In this document: one piece after another, positions 35,748 through 43,924 of the stretch
Numbering within the stretch: position 1 is the stretch's first letter
How the letters are laid out: the number at the start of each line of letters is the position of its first letter
Assembly: GCF_011602485.2 (NCBI RefSeq)
Contig: NZ_CP050022.2
Span: forward strand, 6,964,001-7,028,000
Length of the DNA stretch: 64,000 bases
DNA from: Bradyrhizobium sp. 1(2017)
Lineage (GTDB): Bacteria > Pseudomonadota > Alphaproteobacteria > Rhizobiales > Xanthobacteraceae
Direction: 5' to 3'
The notes under the pieces: generated by a model
The model's input: only the letters and a program-made list of their open reading frames with translations
The model's database searches: none
Told to the model about the DNA's origin: nothing
Program-made: the position numbers and the translations under genes

Positions 35748-36497
35748 TTATTTCGGCTTGCCCCAAGGGCCGCCCGGAGAGCCGCCAGGCGCGCCAGAAC
35801 CGGAGGACGCCTCCGGTGGCACGGGCGGCGGCTCGGCGCTCTTGCCTGCAGGCCGACGGTCGGTCGGGAAACCGAGGCCGCGCAGATAGATCAGCACCTC
35901 GGCCTCCAACAGCTCGTCCGGCGACATCGGCAGTTTTCGTCGCGCGGCATCGCCGCGGGAAAATAGCGAGGCCACGCCATGCGCCATCGACCAGATGTGC
36001 AAGGCCATCATCATCGCCGGCGGCCGCGGCGTGCCCGGCGGCGTCAGGGCCGCGAGCCGCTCGGCTGCGGCGCGAATGATGTTGAACGCCCTTTCGCTGG
36101 CGGCCTGAAGCGCGGGATTGGCATCCACCGGCACGCCCGATTCGAACATTGCGTTGTAGAAAGCCGGCTCCTCGCGGGCAAAGGCGAGATAGGCCTTGCC
36201 GACACGTTCGAAGGCGGTGACCGTATCGGGGCGTCCGTCATTCCAGGCCGCGGCCAGGCGCGCCTCGAACTGCTCGAAACCGCGCTGGGCGATCGAGGAC
36301 AGCAGCTCCTCGCGGTCGCGGAAATGCCGATAAGGCGCTGCCGCGCTGACGCCGGCCATGCGCGCGGCATCGGCAAAGGTGAAGCCCGCCGCGCCCTTCT
36401 CGGCGATCAGGCCGAGGGCGGCCTGCAACAGGGCCTCTTTCAGATTGCCGTGGTGATAGCCGCGCTCGGCGCGGCCCTGCTCCTTGCGCCAGCTCAT
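35748..36497 (-). CDS. TetR family regulator with WHG C-terminal domain
   Basis: A 249-residue repressor. The DNA-binding domain (about 14-60) has YHHGNLKEALLQAALGLIAEKG and ends in the TetR pattern SAAAPYRHFRDREELLSSI. The C-terminal half is the TetR_C WHG type (FAREEPAFYNAMFESGV and MMALHIWSMAHGVASLF). The tail is Pro/Gly-rich. A 19-bp palindrome overlaps its own start codon and a near copy overlaps the promoter of the next gene downstream, DUF2852, implying autoregulation and control of that gene. The inducer is unknown. Confidence 0.9.
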   Translation of the reverse strand: MSWRKEQGRAERGYHHGNLKEALLQAALGLIAEKGAAGFTFADAARMAGVSAAAPYRHFRDREELLSSIAQRGFEQFEARLAAAWNDGRPDTVTAFERVGKAYLAFAREEPAFYNAMFESGVPVDANPALQAASERAFNIIRAAAERLAALTPPGTPRPPAMMMALHIWSMAHGVASLFSRGDAARRKLPMSPDELLEAEVLIYLRGLGFPTDRRPAGKSAEPPPVPPEASSGSGAPGGSPGGPWGKPK

Positions 36498-36514
36498 GTG
36501 AACGACCTTTACAT
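36496..36514. promoter_or_regulatory. Operator 2 of the TetR/DUF2852 pair, over the TetR start codon
   Basis: ATGTGAACGACCTTTACAT matches operator 1 at 15 of 19 positions. It lies in a longer inverted repeat, GCTCATGT-N11-ACATGAGC (36492-36518). It covers the TetR start codon and the AAAGG ribosome site, so binding would block translation-proximal DNA or early elongation. Confidence 0.65.
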
Positions 36515-36625
36515 GAGCCGGACGTGAAGGTCACTAGCGGCGATGGAGCGTGGTGAACCCGTACTTCCACGGGTACCGGGCCGATGCGCGCCCGCATCGA
36601 GACCGGAAAACGCTTTGGCCCGCGG

Positions 36626-36991
36626 CTAGAGCTGCGGAATGGGCAGCACGGGCATGACCTCGATCGCCTCGCCCGGAAAGATTGCAAAATGCGGGTGGTT
36701 CTCGAACAGTTTTGCGGCTTCCTCCTGCGAGGCGGCACGCACCACGGTGAAGCCGGTCAGCGCATTGCTGATCTCGGTGATGCCGCTCGCGTCGATCCTG
36801 CGGGTCTTGCCGAGCGGGCCGCCCATCTCGACGATCACGGCCTGGTGCCTCTCGACCCAGCCGTGCCAGGCGGCCATGCCCTCCTGTTCCCTTGCTTTCC
36901 GTTCGGCCTCGGGCAGCGCGCGCCAGGCCGCCATTTTCGGACCTGTCACGCTGCCGAGATAGACGGCGAGGAATTTGTGCTCGGTGCTCAT
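36626..36991 (-). CDS. YCII-related (YciI-like) protein
   Basis: A 121-residue soluble protein with the dimeric ferredoxin-like YCII fold. Family features are KFLAVYLG at the start, a central AAWHGWVERHQAVIVEMGGPLG and a late GFTVVRAASQEEAAKLFENHPHF. Some members have weak hydrolase or lactonase activity; most are unknown. A second YCII protein with the shorter DGPF pattern lies upstream on the same strand, 58 bases away, so the two may be co-expressed. Confidence 0.82.
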   Translation of the reverse strand: MSTEHKFLAVYLGSVTGPKMAAWRALPEAERKAREQEGMAAWHGWVERHQAVIVEMGGPLGKTRRIDASGITEISNALTGFTVVRAASQEEAAKLFENHPHFAIFPGEAIEVMPVLPIPQL

Positions 36992-37049
36992 CGGTGTTCT
37001 CCCTGTTGGTTGATTGACGACAGCCGCGATCTCATCGTGGCCGTCGTGG

Positions 37050-37454
37050 CTACTTCTTCAGGCCCTCGAATCCGGCTGCGGCCTTCTGCACGTCAGGTGG
37101 AAAGTCGCTCATCTCGTGCACCTGCCGGATCTCGATGATTTCGTTCGGCGAGGCCGGACACTTCTTCGCCCAGGCGATCGCCTCGGCGCGCGAGGCCACC
37201 TCGATCATCCAGTAACCGCCCAGCACTTCCTTGGCCTCGGCGAAGGGCCCGTCCGTGACGATGGGATCACCGGTCGCAAACGAGACCCGCGCGCCCATCG
37301 AGGGCGGATGCAGGCCTTCGAGCGTGATCAGCACGCCAGCATCCTTCAGCGCCTCGTTGTAGCGCATCATCGCGGCAACGCGTTCGGGATCGAGTTGCAC
37401 GTCGGGCGGTGCACTCTCGTAGCCGAGCGGGATCATCAGCATCATGAATCGCAT
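37050..37454 (-). CDS. DGPF-type YCII protein
   Basis: A 134-residue YCII protein of the DGPF subgroup: MRFMMLMIPLGYE at the start, IVTDGPFAEAKEVLGGYWMIEV in the middle and CPASPNEIIEIRQVHEM near the end. DGPF proteins are often partners of ECF42 sigma factors, but no sigma gene is adjacent here; the window's other DGPF protein does have one. It precedes the other YCII gene and is divergent from the chemoreceptor gene. Confidence 0.85.
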   Translation of the reverse strand: MRFMMLMIPLGYESAPPDVQLDPERVAAMMRYNEALKDAGVLITLEGLHPPSMGARVSFATGDPIVTDGPFAEAKEVLGGYWMIEVASRAEAIAWAKKCPASPNEIIEIRQVHEMSDFPPDVQKAAAGFEGLKK

Positions 37455-37854
37455 GGGTCGTGTCCTGGGTTTGGATCGTTCCGGGATGTGCGGCAGGCGG
37501 CGGGCCGGCGCTCACCTCCAAGACGAACGAGCTGTTACGGTGCCGACAAGCGGGTCGAAATTATTTGGTGCCCACCCGACCGGGCCGCGATTGCCAGGCG
37601 CCGCGGCAACGAGAGCCGAAAAAATAGTGCATACGCGCTCCCGTACAATTACGGCCGCGCTATGAACTACGCCGTGCATATAGGGCCAAAACCCTCATTG
37701 GTTGAGGTAGATGCGCAGCGCACGTGCCGCCACCGAAGCGGCTGCAGCGCTTCAAGAATTTACCGTTTGCTCAAGAAGGTCAGGCAAATTTTGTCTTTGG
37801 AAGGACCGTACGACAAATCCTTCACATCATTCACCGGGCTATTGCGGGGCATAC
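37455..37854. other. Intergenic 400 bases upstream of the chemoreceptor gene
   Basis: Open frames here have no family likeness. The region holds the divergent control sequences of a YCII gene and the PAS-containing chemoreceptor. It is locally AT-richer around 37620-37680, but no confident -35/-10 pair, hairpin or RNA gene was identified. Confidence 0.45.
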
Positions 37855-39519
37855 GTGTTCAATTTTCAAAGCAAGAAAGTCAGGCACGCCGTCGCGGAGG
37901 TCGAGGCACTCGACCGGTCGCAGGCCGTGATCGAATTCGGCCTCGATGGCACCATCCTGGATGCCAATGACAACCTGCTGAAGATGAGCGGCTACACGCG
38001 GGCCGAGATCAAGGGCAAGCATCACAGCATCTTCGTCAGCCCGGCCGAGCGCGAGAGCGCCCGCTACCGCGATTTCTGGGCCAGCCTGAACCGCGGCGAA
38101 TTCCAGACCACGCAATACAAGCGTTTCGGCAAGGGCGGGAAGGAAGTCTGGGTCCACGCCTCCTACGCGCCGCTGCGCGACGAGAAGGGCAAGGTGGTCA
38201 GCTTCATCAAATTCGCCACCGACATCACGGCGTACAAGATCAAGACCATGGAGGATTCCGGCAAGATCGCCGCGATCAACCGCGCGCAAGCGGTGATCGA
38301 GTTCAACATGGATGGCACCATCGTCACCGCGAACGAGAACTTCCTGAACGCGATGGGTTACTCGCTCGACGAGGTCAAGGGCAAGCACCACAGCATGTTC
38401 GTGACGCCGGAGGACCGCGCGGGCGCGGCCTATGCCGCGTTCTGGGCCAAGCTGAACCGCGGCGAGTTCGAGGCGGCCGAATACAAGCGGCTCGGCAAGG
38501 GCGGCAAGGAAATCTGGATTCTGGCGACCTACAACCCGATCCTCGACGAGACGGGCAGGCCGTTCAAGGTGGTGAAATTCGCGACCGACGTCACCGCGCA
38601 GAAGATGAAGGCGGCCGACAATGACGGACAGCTCGCCGCCATCCAGAAGTCACAGGCGGTGATCGAGTTCAACATGGACGGCACGATCCGCACCGCCAAC
38701 GAGAATTTCCTCCAGGCGATGGGTTATTCACTGGCGGAGATCAAAGGCCAGCACCACTCCATGTTCGTCGAACCGAACGAGAAGAATTCGGCGAGCTATC
38801 GTCAATTTTGGGAGACCCTCAACCGCGGCGAATACCAGGCCGCCGAATACAAGCGGGTCGCCAAGGGCGGGCGGGAGATCTGGATCCAGGCCTCCTACAA
38901 TCCGATCTTCGATCTCAACGGCAGACCCTACAAGGTAGTGAAATATGCCACCGACATCACCGCGCAGGCGATCGGCCGCAAAAAGGCCGACAATGCGCGC
39001 GGGCTGATCGAGGCGGTCGCAGCCGGCAGCGAACAGATGAGCGCCTCGATCCGCGAGATTTCCGAGACCATGGCGAAGTCGCGCGAGACCTCCAAGGTCG
39101 CGACGACGAGAGCCGAATCGGCCGACAACCAGGCGCAGAAGCTGGCCGCCGCTGCGCAAGCCATGAGCGGCATCGTCGAGATGATTTCGGGTATCACCAG
39201 CCAGATCAACCTGCTCGCACTCAACGCCACGATCGAATCGGCGCGCGCGGGCGAAGCCGGTCGCGGCTTTGCGGTGGTCGCCTCCGAGGTGAAGAGCCTC
39301 GCGAACCAGGCCAAGCAGGCGACCGACACGATCACCTCCGAGATCGACGCGCTCAACGTCATCTCGGGCGACGTCGCCAGCTCGCTCACCGCGATCAAGG
39401 CCGCGATCGCCGGCGTCAACGAGTTCATCGCCTCCACCGCCGCCGCCGTCGAGGAACAGAGTATCGTGACGTCGGACATGTCGGCCAACATGCAACGCGC
39501 GTCAGCGGAGCTATCGTAG
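37855..39519 (+). CDS. Soluble methyl-accepting chemotaxis protein with three tandem PAS domains
   Basis: A 554-residue cytoplasmic chemoreceptor without transmembrane helices. Three PAS domains repeat with a period of exactly 122 residues (AVIEF blocks at residues 24, 146 and 268), each containing a DGTI-xx-AN pattern, HHS-I/M-FV, LNRGEF/Y and a YNPI or YAPL core. The signalling domain (about 390-535) has the receptor tip [33 protein letters not shown] in parts. The start is GTG, since no ATG precedes the first PAS domain in frame nearby. PAS receptors of this kind may bind haem or flavin; the cofactor is unknown. Confidence 0.92.
   Translation: MFNFQSKKVRHAVAEVEALDRSQAVIEFGLDGTILDANDNLLKMSGYTRAEIKGKHHSIFVSPAERESARYRDFWASLNRGEFQTTQYKRFGKGGKEVWVHASYAPLRDEKGKVVSFIKFATDITAYKIKTMEDSGKIAAINRAQAVIEFNMDGTIVTANENFLNAMGYSLDEVKGKHHSMFVTPEDRAGAAYAAFWAKLNRGEFEAAEYKRLGKGGKEIWILATYNPILDETGRPFKVVKFATDVTAQKMKAADNDGQLAAIQKSQAVIEFNMDGTIRTANENFLQAMGYSLAEIKGQHHSMFVEPNEKNSASYRQFWETLNRGEYQAAEYKRVAKGGREIWIQASYNPIFDLNGRPYKVVKYATDITAQAIGRKKADNARGLIEAVAAGSEQMSASIREISETMAKSRETSKVATTRAESADNQAQKLAAAAQAMSGIVEMISGITSQINLLALNATIESARAGEAGRGFAVVASEVKSLANQAKQATDTITSEIDALNVISGDVASSLTAIKAAIAGVNEFIASTAAAVEEQSIVTSDMSANMQRASAELS
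37919..39016 (+). repeat. Three in-frame 366-bp tandem repeats encoding PAS domains
   Basis: Equivalent codons recur at 37924, 38290 and 38656, a period of 366 bases (122 codons). Units 2 and 3 are more alike than either is to unit 1, pointing to a later second duplication. Confidence 0.8.
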
Positions 39520-39871
39520 AATCCCGCTCTCTCCCCCGTCCTCCTGATGCGCTCGCACTGCAAAGCAGTGTGAGCCTCTAGGAATGAATCGGCCCCGGAA
39601 GCAGCCAGCCGTCGCCCTTCGAGGGCCGCTGAAGAAGCGGCCGTCTCCGTGACAACGGCTTCGCCGCTGCGCGGGGGCGACGGTGATAGAGCACGAAGCT
39701 CTACCCGCATCGCGTCATGGAATCCGTGCCCGATCGACCATTCATCATTGCTGTGCCTAGCGATCGAAAGCGGTTGCACAATCAATGCGTGTATGGCCTA
39801 TAGAGCCTTGGGGACGAGGAAGCAGCGAGGCAATTGCTCGCCGTTTGCTGTCGATTTTGGGGTGGGGAACT
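39520..39871. other. Intergenic 352 bases with palindromic repeats
   Basis: After the chemoreceptor stop there is a CTCGCACTG-CAAAG-CAGTGTGAG hairpin (near 39552-39574) and then a REP-like element at 39609-39683. The right end contains GGGGTGGGG just before the lipoprotein ATG. No other gene was seen. Confidence 0.5.
39609..39683. repeat. REP-like element with CCGTCGCCC/GGGCGACGG ends
   Basis: Terminal 9-bp perfect inverted repeats 39609-39617 and 39675-39683 flank a centre with a smaller GCGGCCGCTT-like hairpin. Its location between two plus-strand genes suits a terminator or mRNA-end stabiliser. Confidence 0.6.
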
Positions 39872-40312
39872 ATGAGAACGAAGATCGGGGCGTTGCCCCT
39901 TTTGCTTGTTGGATTTTTATTGGCAAATTGCGCGAGCCCACGTGGCCTCGATGAACCGCCCTTGCAGCTACCGCCATTGAAACCGGGTTACGGCCGCGTC
40001 TACTTCACCCGGCCGGGCGAATTTGCGGGGTCGGCTGTTCAGCCCGAGATCCGGATGAACAATGAAGTCGTCGGCAGGTCTGTGCCTGGCGGGTTCTCTT
40101 TTGTCGACCGCCCCCCGGGGAAATACGCCGTGACAACCGCAACCGAGGTGGAAAATGCGGTGACGTTCCAGTTGGCTGCGGGCGAGACGAAATACATCAA
40201 GACAGCCGTGACGCCCGGCATCCTTGTCGGCCACGTTACGCCGACGCTCGAATTCCCCGAGCAGGGACAATCCGACATAGGCCGCCTCAGATACGTCGGC
40301 ACCAAATTCTGA
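39872..40312 (+). CDS. Small lipoprotein, DUF2846-like
   Basis: A 146-residue predicted lipoprotein. The signal MRTKIGALPLLLVGFLLANC ends in the lipobox LLANC with acylated Cys20. The mature part has GYGRVYFTRPGEFAGSAVQPEIRMN and later GKYAVTTATEVENAVTFQLAAGETKYI, the pattern of DUF2846 and related beta-rich lipoproteins. Function unknown. The ATG is supported by GGGGTGGGG upstream and by the signal; an upstream in-frame ATG would bury the signal. The SDR gene follows on the same strand. Confidence 0.85.
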   Translation: MRTKIGALPLLLVGFLLANCASPRGLDEPPLQLPPLKPGYGRVYFTRPGEFAGSAVQPEIRMNNEVVGRSVPGGFSFVDRPPGKYAVTTATEVENAVTFQLAAGETKYIKTAVTPGILVGHVTPTLEFPEQGQSDIGRLRYVGTKF

Positions 40313-40370
40313 TCCCTTGCGCGGGACCGACTAAGCTGTCATGCCGCAGTCCCGAGCAAAGGACCGCGTC

Positions 40371-41159
40371 ATGACCTCCTCTCCCGCCAAAGTCGCCCTC
40401 GTCACCGGCGCCGCCCGCGGAATCGGGCTTGCGACCGCGAAGAAGTTTCTCGCCGAGGGCTGGCGCGTGGCGTTGCTCGACATCGAGGGCGATCTGCTCG
40501 GCCGCGCGGTCGCCGAGATCGGCCGGAGCGAGGCGACGCTGGCGCTGACCTGCGACGTTTCGGATGCGACCGCGGTCGGCGCTGCGATGACGACGCTCGA
40601 GCGGCGGTTCGGCCGGCTAGATGCGCTCGTCAACAATGCCGGCATCGCGGTGTTCGCGCCGCTGATGGAGACGTCCGAGGCCGACTGGCGCCGCGTGCTC
40701 GAGGTCAATCTCACCGGCCCGTTCCTCTGCACCAAGGCGGCGGTGCCCTTGATGCGCGACGGCAATGGCGGCGCCATCGTCAACATCACCTCGATCTCGG
40801 CGGTGCGCGCCTCGACGCTGCGCTCGGCCTACGGGACCAGCAAGGCGGGCCTCGCGCACCTCACCAAGCAACTCGCAGTCGAACTCGCCTCCCTCAACAT
40901 CCGTGTCAACGCGGTCGCGCCGGGGCCTGTCGACACAGCGATGGCGAAACAGGTGCACACCAAGGAGATCCGCGCCGACTATCACGACGCCATCCCGCTC
41001 AACCGTTACGGTCTGGAAGAGGAACTCGCGGAGGCGATCTACTTCCTGTGCTCGCCCAATGCGAGCTACATTACCGGCCAAATTTTGGCCGTTGATGGCG
41101 GCTTCGATGCCGCGGGTATCGGTTTGCCGACACTGCGCGGCCAGCGGCGCAACGGCTAG
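40371..41159 (+). CDS. SDR-family oxidoreductase
   Basis: A 262-residue classical short-chain dehydrogenase. It has the cofactor loop TGAARGIG near residue 12, NNAG near 91, and the active site with Ser in ITSISAVR, then Tyr and Lys in AYGTSKAGL. The C-terminus has the family's YITGQILAVDGGFD. The aspartate in LLDIEGD after the second strand favours NAD. Substrate unknown. I used the ATG giving MTSSPAK, which has AAAGGA upstream; an ATG ten codons earlier is also open. Confidence 0.9.
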   Translation: MTSSPAKVALVTGAARGIGLATAKKFLAEGWRVALLDIEGDLLGRAVAEIGRSEATLALTCDVSDATAVGAAMTTLERRFGRLDALVNNAGIAVFAPLMETSEADWRRVLEVNLTGPFLCTKAAVPLMRDGNGGAIVNITSISAVRASTLRSAYGTSKAGLAHLTKQLAVELASLNIRVNAVAPGPVDTAMAKQVHTKEIRADYHDAIPLNRYGLEEELAEAIYFLCSPNASYITGQILAVDGGFDAAGIGLPTLRGQRRNG

Positions 41160-41169
41160 GCACGGAATT

Positions 41170-41258
41170 GCGGGCAAGGGCGCGCAAGCACCGTGCCCAC
41201 CACTTCTCCAAATTTGCGGTGCCAATGGTGGGCACGCTACGGTTTGCCCACCCCGCGG
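41170..41258. repeat. Degenerate copy of the GTGGGCAAAG palindrome family
   Basis: An 11-bp perfect inverted repeat, CGTGCCCACCA (41192-41202) with TGGTGGGCACG (41226-41236), plus outer GGGCAAGG and TTTGCCCACC pieces. It resembles the element at 18373-18467 but has lost parts of its arms. It lies just upstream of the next gene. Confidence 0.6.
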
Positions 41259-41280
41259 AATCCAGCTTCTGGAGTGTTCC

Positions 41281-41718
41281 ATGCAACGTGCTGCTTTCGT
41301 CAAAGCCCTGATGCTTGCAGCCACGCTGCTCGCCTCTGCGCCCGCCGCCGCTGAAATCCGCATCATCCAGTCCCCGGGTGGACAGGTCGGGCCGTTCCTC
41401 GATCTGTTCGAGAAGGTGCGTGAGAGCGGCGAGCGCGTGGTGATCGACGGTCCCTGCCTGTCCGCCTGCACGCTGGTCCTGAGCATCGTGCCGGGTGATC
41501 GCATCTGCGTCACCAAACGCGCGGTGCTCGGCTTCCATGCCGCGCGCTCGGTCGACCGGCGCGGGCGCTTCTATGCCGAGCCGGAAGCATCTGTCGCCGT
41601 GCTTGCCGCCTATCCCGGCCCGGTTCGCGACTGGATCAGCCGCCGTGGCGGCCTGTCCTCGCGATTACTTCTGCTGAAGGGACGCGATCTCGCCGCGATC
41701 TATCCACGCTGCCGCTGA
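41281..41718 (+). CDS. Small exported protein resembling the ClpP/crotonase fold
   Basis: A 145-residue protein with a signal peptide ending near residue 24 (AAA-EIR). The mature part shows SPGGQVGPFLDLFEKV at 31, GPCLSACTLVLSIVPGDR at 57 and VLGFHAA at 82. This order recalls ClpP/SppA-like serine peptidases, where a Gly-Gly turn, a serine before alanine (Ser61) and a histidine (His86) are active. Similar periplasmic proteins are found in rhizobia without a known role. It is short for this fold, so it may be a reduced version. Peptidase activity is inference. Confidence 0.7.
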   Translation: MQRAAFVKALMLAATLLASAPAAAEIRIIQSPGGQVGPFLDLFEKVRESGERVVIDGPCLSACTLVLSIVPGDRICVTKRAVLGFHAARSVDRRGRFYAEPEASVAVLAAYPGPVRDWISRRGGLSSRLLLLKGRDLAAIYPRCR

Positions 41719-42261
41719 CGAACTTGGCAGCCGCGACGAATGGGACCTGCACGAGTGTGACGTGAGTGAGCTCTGTGAACCGCGTCACACAAAAACTGGC
41801 TGTTCCGAGGCCATACGGGGGGTTCCCTGTGCTCGCACGCATCGTGCGCACCGGGGCTATTCGCCAACGCGTTGGCTGCTTTCAATAAAGAGTCTGAATC
41901 ACCGGCACCAGCTTCATGCTGGCGCAGATGAGCATCCCCCAAAGAGCAAAATTGATCTGTAGCGCCGCCGCCATCGGTCGCTCCCCTTCCAAGTGACGTC
42001 CATCCCAGTTTGTAGCTTTTATGACTTCACCAATAGCGATTCTGACGTGCAGATCACAGCCCAATATTGCGTCAATTGTTGTGCGATGCAGTTCGCAGTG
42101 TTTCACGAAGCGGCCTCACTGCTCCCGCAATGTGATGCGAATCGCGAGTTCATTGCTCAGCCATGCTGGCCAACAGGTTTGCCTTAAGTTCCATTTGACC
42201 GCGCGATGCAAGCTTTCCCACGCGGGATCTTGCCCATCGCGCATCGAACTTTGGGTCCGGC
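41719..42261. other. Intergenic 543 bases holding one probable small gene
   Basis: Apart from the minus-strand small ORF at 41882-41974, no coding frame has support. There is an 8-bp inverted repeat GTGTGACG/CGTCACAC near 41756-41791 without a U tract, and a GCACG-CAT-CGTGC palindrome near 41838. Confidence 0.45.
41882..41974 (-). CDS. Possible 30-residue membrane peptide
   Basis: A short frame encoding MAAALQINFALWGMLICAS and a further 11 residues ending IQTLY, hydrophobic enough to span a membrane once. The main support is a strong ribosome site, GGAAGGGGAG, 7 bases before the ATG, in a gene-poor region. A longer frame upstream has no such signal. The function is unknown, and chance occurrence is not excluded. 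Confidence 0.45.
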   Translation of the reverse strand: MAAALQINFALWGMLICASMKLVPVIQTLY

Positions 42262-42627
42262 ATGGTACGATACGGCTTCATCTTGCTCACTTTCTGCACA
42301 ACGCTGCTTGGATGTGCAGTCGCACCGGCGCAGGAGCGTCGTCCGATCGCATGGGATGGCCTCGGCCAGGATCCCAACAAAGGCGCCAACCGCGCTCATG
42401 TCGCGAAACGGCGCGCACCGACGGACCCTGCCCCCGCGGAGAGTGATCCCAATCAGGAGCGGGAACGCATGCTCGGCACCTTGCGGCCCTATTCCGAGGC
42501 GTGGTGGGCGGTCCATGACGAGATCGAAGCGGAGAACGACAGGCAGCTCGGCACCAAGCTCGTGATCTGCCCAAGCTGCGTGCAATCGCCGCCGGCGGGC
42601 GAGGAAGTGACCGGATCAGTCCGGTAA
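42262..42627 (+). CDS. Small exported protein, unknown function
   Basis: A 121-residue protein with a signal sequence MVRYGFILLTFCTTLLGCAV; Cys18 in LLGC could be a lipobox, or the signal is cut at APA-QER near residue 24. The mature part is hydrophilic and contains RPIAWDGLGQDPN, a Pro/Ala stretch, and EAWWAVHDEIEAENDRQLGTKLVICPSC, a stretch seen in small Bradyrhizobium proteins. I do not recognise a named family. No clear operon partner. Confidence 0.7.
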   Translation: MVRYGFILLTFCTTLLGCAVAPAQERRPIAWDGLGQDPNKGANRAHVAKRRAPTDPAPAESDPNQERERMLGTLRPYSEAWWAVHDEIEAENDRQLGTKLVICPSCVQSPPAGEEVTGSVR

Positions 42628-42689
42628 GAACAACGGCCGATTCAAGCGCCACGGAACGACTCCGCGCTCCGTGACGACTTTGATGCGTC

Positions 42690-42717
42690 CCCCTCTCCCG
42701 CGGCGTTGAGAGAGGGG
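42690..42717. terminator. Stem-loop between convergent genes
   Basis: An 8-bp perfect stem CCCCTCTC / GAGAGGGG with a 12-base loop, 62 bases after the small exported-protein gene. No U tract follows on either strand, so termination would be weak. Confidence 0.35.
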
Positions 42718-42755
42718 AATCGCAACTCAACAAGACGCGCGCGCGGGTGCGCCCG

Positions 42756-43169
42756 TCACATTCCTTCGGCCGGGCAGTTCACCATCCAGGGAATGCCGAA
42801 CTTGTCGACGCACATGCCGAAGCCCTTGGCCCAGAACGTCTTGCTGAAGGGCATGTTGACGGTACCGCCATCGGCGAGCGCGTTGAACTTGCGCTCGCCA
42901 TCCGCGGGGTCCTTGACCGTGAGCGAGATCGCGAAGCCCTGCGGCTTCTGAAAATGCTCGGCCGGCGAGTCCGAGGCCATCAATACGCTGCCGTCGGGCA
43001 GCGACATCCGCGCATGCATGATCATCTTCTCGCGGCCGGGTGTAGCCGGCACGTCCGGCGGTGCGTCCGATGAACGCATCATCGCCTCGATCTTGCCACC
43101 AAGGACCTTGGCGTAATAGTTGAAGGCGGCTTCGCAATTGTCCTGATAGAATAGATAGGGATTGAGCAT
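42756..43169 (-). CDS. VOC-superfamily protein (PhnB/3-demethylubiquinone methyltransferase-like)
   Basis: A 137-residue vicinal-oxygen-chelate fold protein. The PhnB-like pattern is clear: NPYLFYQDNCEAAFNYYAKVLGG at the start, MHARMSLPDGSVLMASD in the middle and FGMCVDKFGIPWMVNC near the end. Members act in varied small-molecule reactions or resistance; this one has no known substrate. It is the last gene of the sigma/YCII/SRPBCC/VOC group, 30 bases after the SRPBCC gene. Confidence 0.87.
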   Translation of the reverse strand: MLNPYLFYQDNCEAAFNYYAKVLGGKIEAMMRSSDAPPDVPATPGREKMIMHARMSLPDGSVLMASDSPAEHFQKPQGFAISLTVKDPADGERKFNALADGGTVNMPFSKTFWAKGFGMCVDKFGIPWMVNCPAEGM

Positions 43170-43199
43170 CGTTTCTCTCCTCTTCGTTGGTCGTGAGGC

Positions 43200-43739
43200 T
43201 CATTGCTTCTCGGTGAGCTTTTTCAGGCTGGCGAGGCCGGACTCAAAATCCTTGCCGATCATACTGTCCATGTTGATGAACACCTGCATCACCTTGGACA
43301 GGAACGGGGCCGGACCATACATGGCCCATGTGACCAGTGTGGCATCGCCTTGCGGCACAAAGGTGAACTCGGCGGTGTTGTGGCCCTCGAACGGCCGCTC
43401 GAAATCGAGCTTGATGCGGAGCTTCGAGGGTCCGCTCGCCTCCAGGATCTCCATGTGGCCGGCACCGACATTGCTGTTGCCGTCCCACGCATAGGTCGCG
43501 CCCTTGCCGTCGGCGGTTCCGCCAAAGGTCCGCTTCATGGCGGGGTCGCGATTTTCATAGGGCGACCAGGCAGTCCAGCGGCGGAAATCGGCGACCACCG
43601 GATAGATCGCATCGGCCGGCGCTTTCACGGCGAGACTGCGCTCGACGCGGAACGTGTCGGGTTTCGTCAGGGCGAAGACGAGGAGGCCCGCGATTCCGGC
43701 CGCGAGCAGCATGGCGATGACGGCAATGGCTTTCAACAT
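43200..43739 (-). CDS. Membrane-anchored SRPBCC-family protein
   Basis: A 179-residue protein with an N-terminal hydrophobic anchor (LKAIAVIAMLLAAGIAGLLV) and a polyketide cyclase/START-like domain (about 33-178): FRVERSLAVKAPADAIYPVVADFRRWTAWSPYE, TYAWDGNSNVGAGHMEI and GDATLVTWAMYGP. The fold binds hydrophobic ligands. The start has AGGGAG upstream. It lies in the same orientation as the VOC gene and downstream of the ECF sigma gene, where such proteins are commonly found. Confidence 0.87.
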   Translation of the reverse strand: MLKAIAVIAMLLAAGIAGLLVFALTKPDTFRVERSLAVKAPADAIYPVVADFRRWTAWSPYENRDPAMKRTFGGTADGKGATYAWDGNSNVGAGHMEILEASGPSKLRIKLDFERPFEGHNTAEFTFVPQGDATLVTWAMYGPAPFLSKVMQVFINMDSMIGKDFESGLASLKKLTEKQ

Positions 43740-43815
43740 GGATGACTCCCTGGATACGGAGTTAAGACGAAGGAGGATGGCTGGGGCCGACAATGGATGG
43801 AATGCTTTTTTTGAT

Positions 43816-43918
43816 CGTCATTCCGGATGGGCCGAAGGACCAGACCTCAGGTGCGCAATTGCGCACCGGGGAATCTTGAGATTCCGGGTTCGATGCTTCG
43901 CATCGCCCCGGAATGACG
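43816..43918. repeat. Nested palindromic repeat inside the sigma-factor operon
   Basis: Outer arms CGTCATTCCGG (43816-43826) and CCGGAATGACG (43908-43918) are perfect. Inside are an 18-bp perfect palindrome GGTGCGCAATTGCGCACC (43850-43867), GGAATCTTGAGATTCC and GATGCTTCGCATC. This CGTCATTCCGG element is of a type frequent between Bradyrhizobium genes (recalled). It lies between the sigma gene and SRPBCC gene and could set their transcript ratio. Confidence 0.8.
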
Positions 43919-43924
43919 GGGCCC

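Noticed and set aside
37444..37665. 73-codon frame upstream of the chemoreceptor
   Set aside because: No ribosome site or family likeness; overlaps the start of the opposite-strand YCII gene.
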